NCBI GenBank assembly: GCA_030278955.1
Contig: JAOANR010000010.1
Span: 24,334,444 to 24,398,443 of the forward strand
Length of the DNA: 64,000 nucleotides
Origin: Hygrophila difformis
Taxonomy: Eukaryota; Streptophyta; Magnoliopsida; Lamiales; Acanthaceae
Reading direction: 5' to 3'
Positions 22,903-31,334 of this stretch are shown piece after piece. How positions within the stretch are numbered: the stretch's first letter is position 1; each line of letters opens with the position of its first letter. The position numbers were made by a program, and so were the translations under genes. The notes under the pieces were generated by a model, which saw nothing but the letters and a program-made list of their open reading frames with translations, was not told the origin of the DNA and made no database searches.

Positions 22903-24203
22903 TGTGTGGAATATTTTCCAACACAACCCGCAGTGTACGGTCCAAGTAATAACCGGTGAAACCGGGTCGAATCCACAGGGAACAATGAACTGCTATAATT
23001 TACTAAATTCAAGTAGCGACGAAAATTAAAATGCGATTAAGTTGGTTTATCTAAATTCCTAAAATTGCAATTAAAATAAAATAATCAAAAGTTCCAATGA
23101 ATGAATAAAAGAAGAATGATGATTGATTTATGCACTAGATGATGAATGGGGATCCCTAGATCTTTCAATTGTTGATAAACTTCGCTATTGTTTATAAAAA
23201 TCCAATTTTTAATTAATTATTATGCCTACTTAGAATTATCACAATTTAGAAACCTCTCGGTTTTAATGACATGCACTTCCTCCGGCTAGTGATTATCCTA
23301 AGTGGGTTCTAACAATTTTGGCTCTTTTTCAAGTTACCAATTATTAGAATTAATTTGTTCAATTATTTTTGCTTAAGTATTTTTCAACCACTCAAACAAT
23401 ATAAAGCCCTAGTTCAAATCTCCTTTCGGTCTCACCAAACACCCATAAGAATTGAACAAATTAACATATAATTAACGAAATTCATAAAGCAAAAGCAAAT
23501 ATCAACAATGTCAAAATCTAAGTTTCCCCAAACGATGGGATTAGCCTAGCATAATGTCACAAAAACGCAAAATAACAATAAAAGAAAACATGGTTTGTGA
23601 CAGTAATGGTGAAGAAAGTCCGGTGTAGATCTCCACTGGATCGCCTTCAACTTGTTCTTCTCGTCTCCCAGATGAATGATGAAAAGATATGAATTTTTCT
23701 GAGATTAAATTTCAGATTCGCGGAACCCTCAACTGGCTTGGAGACGTTTTATTTATAGACTGGATAGCAGAAGATATGAATCAGTCAGGAGATACACGAA
23801 ATCACCCGAAATCAGCCCAAGATTTGGGCCAACTCCGCAACCCGCACGGTCCTGGCGCGGTGCTTCCCAGACCGCGCGCCTAGCGCGCGGCGGTCCTCCG
23901 TCGTGCGCTCGGTTGCGCGGTCGATTCGCCGTGCGATCCTTCTTCCGTCTTCTGTTTTCCGAGTTTTTGAGCTCCAATTGACTTCTTTTTGGTCCTTTTT
24001 CCTTTAGTTTGCTAAAAACACCTAAAATCATGCAATCTCACCACAAAATTCATTAAAATGCATAAAGTCAAGAATGAGATCACAATTAATCATTTTATCA
24101 CAAAATCATTGTTTTTAGCAATTAATTCCACATTTTCCCATAAATTAAACCTTTAACTTATCACTTAATCACAAGGAAATACCGCACTCTGTGCAAGATA
24201 TCA
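22903..24203 (-). repeat. 5' LTR of the Athila element
   Basis: In element orientation it starts TGATATCTTGCACAG at 24203 and ends ACACA at 22903. It contains a TATA box (TATAAATA, + positions 23750-23757), the GC-rich hairpin module at 23842-23895 and the U5-end block TCCCTGTGGATTCGACCC. It is identical in length to the other LTR, and the differences seen are scattered substitutions. Confidence 0.95.
23750..23757 (-). promoter_or_regulatory. Probable TATA box of the Athila 5' LTR
   Basis: On the minus strand the LTR reads TCTATAAATAAAAC. Its twin lies at 12569-12576. It is the best TATA-like match in the LTR and would place U3, including the GC-rich hairpin module, upstream. Transcription start is not otherwise marked. 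Confidence 0.55.
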
Positions 24204-25870
24204 ATAAAATCCGATATTTTTTAAAGATTGACATTGACTTTTGTTTATAATCACAGCAAAACAAACTGTGAGTGGGAATTTTCTCATCTCAAATCGAATA
24301 AAAATTTTGGTTAAATCAAATAGGATCATAATCATTCTACCGATTAAGAATTTTCTACTTTTATGATTTCTGGAAAATTAGTTTAACCCCGACTATCTAA
24401 TTCCGAATCTTGGTTACTATCAACCTACATTTATTACATAATTATTTGATGGATATATATATTCCTAAGAAGCATGACTGTGCAACATTTATTCAACTAT
24501 ATTTTATGATTCATTAATCCAAAACAATTGGTCGTGTTTAGATATTCCAGTGAAAATAATTCATAGGCATTATCTATGCTTTCATCATTTTGACAAATAT
24601 TGTTAATTGATTGCAGTAGAGAGTCATTGATGTTTTGGTGGCTGTGAACTCACTTGTGTTTTTGTGGGAATAAAATAAATTATTTCCAAAAAAATATTGT
24701 TAAAACTAATATGTATCTATATATATACATTTTCATTTGCATATATACGTTTCGTGATGTAATTATTGATTGTAGGAACAATCTCATTTGTAGGGATTAA
24801 TATATAAAAAATTTTAGATTTGAAGTTGTGCAGTTTATATTTGTATAAGTACTCTCAACAATTGCCGCTATAAAATCTGGTGGAGTTTATAAAATTATTA
24901 ATCTGGAAATGTCACATCTAATTGTACATCATCAAAATTAATACCAACTTTACCAACTACCATCACGTACATGAAGTATTCATTGTGGAATTTTTCACCA
25001 TATACAATTTTCATTGTAAATAACATTTCTTATAGTATCTTAATTTAATCCATCTTAATTACTATTAATACTTCGACTCCCCTCTTTATAGTGACACGAG
25101 ATATTGCAACATATCACTGACATGGGCAAAAACTGGTTTATGAACATAGAGTCTAATATTCTTTAAAGGTTGACATCTACTTTTTTCTTTTTTTTTTGTT
25201 TTTTATAGTCATAGTAAAACAAACTGCGAGAATTTTTTCCTCTGAAATCGAATGGATAATTTGGTTAATTTAGACGGGCTCATAATCCTTTTACTAATCA
25301 AGAATTTTCATCCCAAATATTGAGCTTTGTTTTAATGAGAAGAGAGGTTAATAATTTTCTGAGGTAAATTTTTTGCAGGCAGAATTTTCGCCACAATCTA
25401 GTGGAATACCAACTCTAGAATATGCAGTCCTACCTCTTGGAATGAGTAAGGTTGCTATTCCATTGGATGCTATAGGCAGCACAATATTACATCTACCATG
25501 AAGGGCTAAACATAATATTTTCTAGATAAATTATCGATAAATGTCTTGTCAGTTCCACCACGTAAAGAAAAATTAATCAACATCTATCACTATCAACATA
25601 TATTATATTATTATAAACATTCTTCTTATCATTAATCAGCAAATGTAATAACTTAGCATGATCCGCTTTCATATCTTCTTTATTATAATATGTCTCTTCT
25701 AGTATCAATAGATTATTTGTTTCATACGTTAAAACTTAATTTAGTCCCGGCATTCCAGAAAAATTTTTCAAACTTATAGAATTTGCAGCAATTAGTCTTT
25801 CAATATAACTTACTTTGATCATTCACAATCACAATTTTCTGAGTATTTGATTTTCGTCAATTATAAATCT
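24204..25870 (-). pseudogene. Helitron PIF1-type helicase relic
   Basis: On the minus strand from about 25860 downward I read a linker-like NNLLILEETYYNKEDMKADH, an altered Walker A (RGGTDKTF where the family has GGTGKTF), and then IVLPIASNGIATLLIPRGRTAYSRVGIPL in pieces. The last matches the Helitron helicase motif with SSGIAALLLPGGRTAHSRF. Near 24780-24900 are AIVESTYTNI and a TNE-like block (family: DFTYPNI ... LAPTNEIVD). Stops and frameshifts are frequent. The segments 24204-24440 and 25144-25380 are diverged copies, so part of the helicase is tandemly duplicated. Confidence 0.75.
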
Positions 25871-25897
25871 GTTAAAATACTATAGATTAATGAATTA

Positions 25898-26173
25898 CAT
25901 CATCCGGTTTTTAAGTGTTACACTTTCCGTTCTTGGATGTTTGGAAATAAGTGTTACATTAGCATATTTGAAATGTTTTGAAGGCTAATAATTTTTACTA
26001 ATTATACTTAAATTATTAATTTTTTTAATATTTATTAAAATAAAACTCAAAAGGAATAAAGTCAAATGTGACTTATTTTATTTATTTAATTACTTCAACT
26101 AAATAAATTTTATTAACTTACCTTAAATCTTGTATCATTTCCTAGTGTTACACTTATTATAAAACGGAGGGAG
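25898..26173. mobile_element. Stowaway-like MITE
   Basis: TA-flanked. The left end contains TTTTTAAGTGTTACAC and the right end carries GTGTTACACTTATTATAAAA followed by CGGAGGGAG, forming diverged inverted repeats. No ORF. Confidence 0.65.
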
Positions 26174-26189
26174 TATTTCTTAAGAAATA

Positions 26190-26457
26190 TTCTCTCCGCC
26201 GCACTCAAAGTGTCTTATTTTGACTTTTTAATATTGTTTATTAATCAACTTTGACCTAATGTAATGTAATTATATGCGAAAAAATATAGTCAAATTTGGT
26301 CTTGTTAGATTTGTCTAATCATGTAGTTTTAGAATATATATATATATATATATTACATAATATTTACATATGTATATTTTAAGTTATTAAATGTTAACCA
26401 AATATATTGGATTACGTGTTTAAAAGTTTTGAAACAGAAATAATGAGACAAAGAGAG
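26190..26457. mobile_element. Stowaway-like MITE
   Basis: The left end TTCTCTCCGCC and the right end GAGACAAAGAGAG are diverged inverted repeats, with TA on both sides. It lies 16 bp from the previous MITE and contains a (TA)n run at about 26334-26352. Confidence 0.55.
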
Positions 26458-26733
26458 TAAATTAAAGAAAAATTAAATTTTCCACTTTAAGCCATCGCAG
26501 TCCGAATTCGGACAAATTGCCTAAATTTAGGCCCAAAATCCTTCTAATGGCCCATTTGCCCAAATCAAAATATCGTGGCCCCAAAATGGAGGACCTTCTT
26601 CGTGTGGCATATTTTAGTTATTATCTTTTTATTTATTTACTGATGGATCTATTCGCAATATATAATTGTATATTACTTTTAAGAGAAGTGACATATTTTG
26701 TGAAAACATGGCCTATATATACATTAATTAATA

Positions 26734-26990
26734 CTCCCTCCGTTTTTTTATATGTTCACCCATTGTATAATGAATACTGTTTATTGAGTAAGTTTCATTC
26801 AAGTTTAAACTTAGTTATATCAGATAAAACATAGTCAAGTGAGATATTGTTAGATTCGTCTAATCGCATAGTTTTAGAATATTTAATTTTCATAATTTTC
26901 ACTTGGATAGAATTTGAGATATTAATCGTAAAGTATGTATTGAAGTGCGTGAACTGCAGAAGTGGAGAAGATATTAAAAAATGGAGGGAG
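26734..26990. mobile_element. Stowaway-like MITE with extended flanking repeat
   Basis: CTCCCTCCGTTTTTTTATAT at the left and AAAAAATGGAGGGAG at the right, TA on both sides. The sequence TACATTAATTAATA occurs on both sides, longer than the usual TA duplication. Confidence 0.8.
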
Positions 26991-27006
26991 TATACATTAA
27001 TTAATA

Positions 27007-27900
27007 GATACAAATATTTGTTATATAGAAGTATTCATTAATGTATCTTTCAATAATATAAAATTCATATATACACTGCAAATTCCATTTAAATTTAAAA
27101 TTCTATTTTTTATAAAAATAAAAATTGTGGGAATTCTATATAAATTGGAAATTAAATATCTTTTAAAAATTAAAAATTGGAATTTCCATATACACATTAA
27201 TATATCTTTAACATGAATAAATAAATCTGACGTGTAATGTAATTTTGATTACATCATTCATCATACAAAAAAAATATAACCAAAGTTGAGACCAAACATA
27301 CACAAAATTACCGGCATTGCAACAGTTCATCATATTGAAACATAAATGCAACATAATTCTTAGTTGTCAGTGCAAAAGCTCGTCATAATTCTATGTCGAT
27401 AAATAAATTCAAAATGCAGTAATAAAATTTAAAATAAATAAAATTAAAAAACGCAAATAAATAAAATCCAACATAGATAAAATAAAAAAAATCAAATTTT
27501 ATCTTTCAATCTTTTTAACAGTGAATATATAGTGACATGATAAGATGATAGAATGAGAATTTATAAGTAAATGATAGATTTTATACACGATAGACTAAAA
27601 TATATAATCAATAAATAAATATATGTAAAAATCTAAAATTAGTATATTAAAAATGCAAAATAATATAGAAAAAAATAAGATATGCAAAATTTCAAATTTC
27701 AAATATTTCAAATCTTTTTAAAAGTTGATATTGTAAGAATTCCATATATTTTAAAAAACTGAAAATCTATAATAAATAAATAAATAAATATGAAAATCTA
27801 AAATTGATTAATTAAAAAATGCAAAAAATTATAAAAATTAGAAATTTGAAATGGAGACACCACATTAAATGTAGGATGGGTTGTTCACTAATGCTTTAAT
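27007..27900. other. AT-rich DNA, nothing recognised
   Basis: Extremely AT-rich, with internally similar phrases (TGAAAATCTAAAATT, GAATTCCATATA) recurring at irregular spacing. This suggests old, eroded repeats. No gene or element end identified. Confidence 0.5.
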
Positions 27901-27904
27901 ATAT

Positions 27905-28915
27905 CTAAATATATATATGTCTTAACACTGTGCTTCGGCACCTATTTTTACCAAAATGCCCTATGAACTTCCACCTATTTACGGATTGCCATTGTGAGCC
28001 TTTAACTTCCCGTGGAAGTAAACCCCTTCCATTCAAGTTCAATTTCAGTTCACCATGTCCTCAACGACGCCTCTCTCCTACTAATCTTTTTTTAACTTTT
28101 TTTTTTTTTTTTGCTTTTTTAATGTTGATCACCATTTCAGTTCTCATTTCGATGGATTAAGGGTTTGAGATCGTAAAAGACATTTTCAATTCCTCTCTCT
28201 GAACCAGAAACGTAGATGGTCACTTTAGGGTCCTTGGCTTCCCTTCTGTGGCTCCGCCACCATTTTCCCCGCCTCCATCTGGCCCACCCTTGCAATCCGC
28301 GGCCCAATTTAAAACGCAGATACTTTTTCTCATTTTGGATCGACTCTTGCTTTCTGGTTTCAATTAGAAACACATCAATTAACTACACTATCCTCCTGAG
28401 GGTTATGCCAATAAAGTAGATTAGTAGATCATACACGTCCCAGAAACACATTATTAGCCAAGAAAATATCTTTAACTTCTATGATTATAGATAAATCATT
28501 TTTTACCTTCTATGTTATTATAAATAAATAAAAAGAAGCCAGCATGTATAAAGCCTTTTTAAGTTTATGATTTATCTATCACTATGTGCATTCTGTAAGA
28601 ATGTCGAGGGATAAATGCAATTGAAAGTAATCACATGTCCTATGTTGTGTTTCTTCATTGTATCAAACTGTTGCTTTTAGAATTTTCAGTATATTTATTT
28701 TGTGCATGTTTCATATAGGACGTGCATCAAGACTTAGTGGAGAGATATTGACTGATAATGGGCAACAATGGATTGGTTTAGATATATCCGAATCAATGCA
28801 AAGTGCGTCCTATTTGATCTTTATCTGTTTCAATTGCAATCATACGTCTACGAAACACCAGAGTAAAAAAAGTAAATCTAATTCTGCGCTGCGTAGCGCG
28901 CGACAAAAGGACTAG
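27905..28915 (+). mobile_element. Helitron-type element with captured host gene exon (5' edge uncertain)
   Basis: The 3' end is well formed: hairpin GCGCT-GCGT-AGCGC (about 28887-28900), a short spacer, then CTAG at 28912-28915 followed by T. A possible 5' end is A|TC near 27905, but this is a guess. Inside are a diverged BUD23-like exon (28719-28803) and C-rich sequence near 28190-28320 that does not look like the AT-rich surroundings and could also be captured. Confidence 0.6.
28719..28803 (+). pseudogene. Captured exon of BUD23-type 18S rRNA methyltransferase
   Basis: After an acceptor-like ATATAG the forward frame reads GRASRLSGEILTDNGQQWIGLDISESM, then a GTGCGT donor-like site. The BUD23/WBSCR22 family has an SAM-binding motif of the form GCGSGLSGE...GHQWIGLDIS.SM at this place, so the match spans the whole exon. 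The SAM-binding Cys and Gly are replaced by Arg and Ala/Arg, and no other exon of the gene is seen nearby. It is a non-functional fragment in a Helitron context. Confidence 0.75.
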
Positions 28916-29588
28916 TATATATATATATATTACTACCTCACATATTATTACATATCGCAACAGTTTGCACATCTTTTGATGTGCATCCACACTTTGACCT
29001 TTTTTTGTTTTATTTATTTTATTTTGTTAAGTTTTGTTGATGTTTTTCTTTTCTTTGTATGTTGGAGATATTTTATACTTTATTGTGTTACTTAAATTTT
29101 TTATATATAAGTTAAATCTTTTTTATATTAGTTAAATTTTTTAATTACCGTTTTAATTTATAATTCAAATATATAATACTTGACTGTAACAAATATATAT
29201 TAATGACTATTTTTATTTGAAAAATACACTATATATCCAAAATGTTAATTTATATGTCCAAAATATTAATCTATGCATCCACAATATTAACCTGAATATT
29301 AACCGATCTGCAGAAAATACTTACAAAAAATGCTAACCTATAAGTCCAAATGGTAATTTACAAATCTAAAATGGTAAGCTATACATACATAATATTAACA
29401 TGTATTCAAAATGTTAATTTATGTTCCGCCAAAAAATTGTTAATCTATGTTTGTCTTGAATTTGTATTTATATGTTTTATTCAATAAAATTATTTAAAAA
29501 TATTTTTATTCAAAATATTATAAATATTAATTAAATAATTTTAAAAAATAATTAAATATACTAAATATTTATTATTTATCCAAAAATT
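28916..29588. other. AT-rich intergenic DNA with degenerate short tandem repeat
   Basis: From about 29237 to 29440 a phrase like CAAAATGTTAATTTATATGT recurs around eight times with drift and a spacing near 21-22 bp. No coding sequence. Confidence 0.55.
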
Positions 29589-29600
29589 AAATAATTAGTA

Positions 29601-29766
29601 GGGGATGGGACTTACCCTAATGATCAAGTCCCCTAACTCCCAGCCTATAGGTTGGAGGATCGATTCTCCACCCGGCCCCTATCCCTCCCCTTTATCCCTT
29701 TGTAATTTGTGTGACATGAGCTCCCACCACCATTTCCTAGCTGTATAGGTTGTTCAACAAGAAAAA
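29601..29766 (+). mobile_element. tRNA-derived SINE, family 1
   Basis: An A-box-like CTTACCCTAATGATCAAGT, a B-box-like GGAGGATCGATTCTCC, the family body TTTGTAATTTGTGTGACATG, and an A-rich tail after GTTGTTCAACAAG. The same body occurs at 43183-43354, 59361-59428 and, reversed, at 43425 and 61186. The 12-bp direct repeat AAATAATTAGTA (29589-29600 and 29899-29910) encloses this SINE plus the next fragment. Confidence 0.8.
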
Positions 29767-29774
29767 AGTAGTAG

Positions 29775-29898
29775 TTTTTTTTTTTAATAACCGAGTATCC
29801 CCAGCCCTCATGCCACTTTGGACCAAGACTAATCCCTCGATGATCTGCATAGGCAATTAAGGGCACCTCTCCCAAAGCAGTTTTTTGCATCACAAGGC
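29775..29898 (-). mobile_element. SINE family 2 fragment, 5'-truncated
   Basis: The T-run at 29775-29787 is the poly(A) tail of a minus-strand element. The body (CATGCCACTTTGGACCAAGA, CTCCCAAAGCAG) resembles 42849-43028. The head with the promoter boxes is missing. Confidence 0.6.
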
Positions 29899-29926
29899 AA
29901 ATAATTAGTATAATTGATAAATTATA

Positions 29927-30092
29927 CTCCCTCCGTCCCATTACCAATGTCTTGTTACTGTTGGGCACGAGAATTGAGTATATGATGGGATCCACATAGT
30001 TGTTCGTGGGGAAAAATATTTCCATTTATAGAAATAAGACATTTGTAATGTGACATTCAAAAATAATAAGTAGGACATTTGTAATGGGACCG
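29927..30092. mobile_element. Stowaway-like MITE, right end eroded
   Basis: The left end TACTCCCTCCGTCCCATTAC is typical. The right end, around GACATTTGTAATGGGACCG, matches the inverted left end imperfectly and no clear TA closes it. Confidence 0.55.
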
Positions 30093-31334
30093 ATGCATAA
30101 ATGGTATAGTAAATAGAATAGTAAATTAGTAAGTGGATCCCATAAATACTTGCTTTTTGGGTATTATTGTTGGGAGAAAAATTTTATTTATAGATAGAGG
30201 TATTTACTGTATGAAGTGACGCTGATGTGCACCTAAATACCTATAACAGAGAAGTTACTACTGAGAAGGCCTTAATTAGATCTGTATGTGACTACTGACT
30301 ACTAACCTAATCATGCTTATATCTTTGAATCAATTATCAAGTTCAACTCAATTCTAACCACTAACCCTAATTCATAAAACCCTAACCCTAATCCTTAATT
30401 TCTTATTGGATTCACATTGTGTTATCTTAGCTGTCAAAAATAGTTAGTGAGCTAAAATTTTAGGATGTGAAAAATAGTTGATGAGGTTGTTGAACCAAGA
30501 GTTCAAAGCATTAACCACTGGACCCAAAGCAGTAAAAAGTTGAGGCTGATGATGAGTAGTCTGGTTCTTAAAACTAGGAAGATGCTGAGGCCCATGTAGC
30601 ATAAGCAGACCCCGAGTGCCACAAGAAAACAAGGCTAAGGTAAACGCTCACATAACCTTTTTCTGCCAACCATAATTCATAAAAAAAACTATTCAATCAA
30701 GAGGCACAAATCATTGTGAATTGACATTGATACTGTGATCAAGTAATCAATGCAAACACACAAGTCAATAATGAGAGATCCAAAGGCCAACAAATCTTAA
30801 CCACACACCCACACAGACAAGAGCCAAAGGGGTCTCCACAAATTATGAGCATCAATCAATCACTATTTGCAAGTCTCCAACTTGAATTATAAATTAAATG
30901 AAACGAGATGCATTGCCACAACTACACATATTTATTATCATCCATACCCTCGATACAGATACAGATACAGACACACAATCAGATCATATCACTTCTTTTA
31001 GGGACCAACAGCACACAAAACAATAATCATACATTCCTCAATTATAATAAGACAAGTAATAAACACGGAGAGTTTGATATATGGCTGCAAAATTCCACAT
31101 ATAGAAGTGATAAGATTCCCCAGACATACTAATATCAGTCTGGGTGGCTCTCTCCGCTTCAGTCCCCACAATTTTGGCATCAGATAGTCCTAAGTTTTGT
31201 TTCTAAGATATACTTTTCCCATGTTCCTGGAGATATAGTTTCAAAGGTAAAAAAATAAAATCACCAATGATAAGGATTTGAGAGCATACAGCTTTCTGTT
31301 TGTCATTTCCTAGCATTGATCTCTGCTGCTGCTT
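30093..31334. other. Intergenic DNA and probable PP2C 3' UTR
   Basis: The right part (about 31000-31334) is likely PP2C 3' UTR. AAACCCTAACCCTAAT at 30377-30392 is a telomere-box-like motif. A short minus frame at 30444-30632 (with FKNQTTHHQPQLFTALGPVV) has no recognised family. Confidence 0.4.

Larger units (their letters stand above)
11722..24203 (-). mobile_element. Near-complete Athila-type Ty3/gypsy retrotransposon, 12.5 kb
   Basis: Two 1301-bp LTRs (11722-13022, 22903-24203) enclose, in minus-strand order, a tRNA-Asp primer site, one long gag-pol ORF, a second ORF and the PPT. I count five substitutions between the LTRs (about 0.4%), so insertion is recent. At 1.3e-8 substitutions per site per year this would be roughly 0.15 million years (inference; the rate is assumed). 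The long 3' region with a plant-specific second ORF, together with the tRNA-Asp PBS, fits the Athila/Tat branch, and the second ORF type favours Athila. Flanking 5-mers (TGAAA and ATAAA) do not match as a target duplication. Integration was into the decayed Helitron. Confidence 0.93.
10966..25870 (-). mobile_element. Decayed autonomous-type Helitron, split by the Athila element
   Basis: Read on the minus strand, the element ends at 10966 with CTAG followed by host T. Just before the end is a perfect 8-bp hairpin CCCGTCGA-GTCT-TCGACGGG (10977-10996) and a 7-nt spacer, the canonical Helitron 3' terminus. PIF1-like helicase remnants on the same strand lie at 24204-25870 and 11340-11721, on either side of the LTR element. 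The 5' TC end was not located; MITEs begin at 25898, so the element may start near there or be truncated. Confidence 0.75.

Noticed and set aside
30377..30392. Interstitial telomere
   Set aside because: Only about two CCCTAAA-type units; this is the size of a common telo-box motif, not a telomeric tract.
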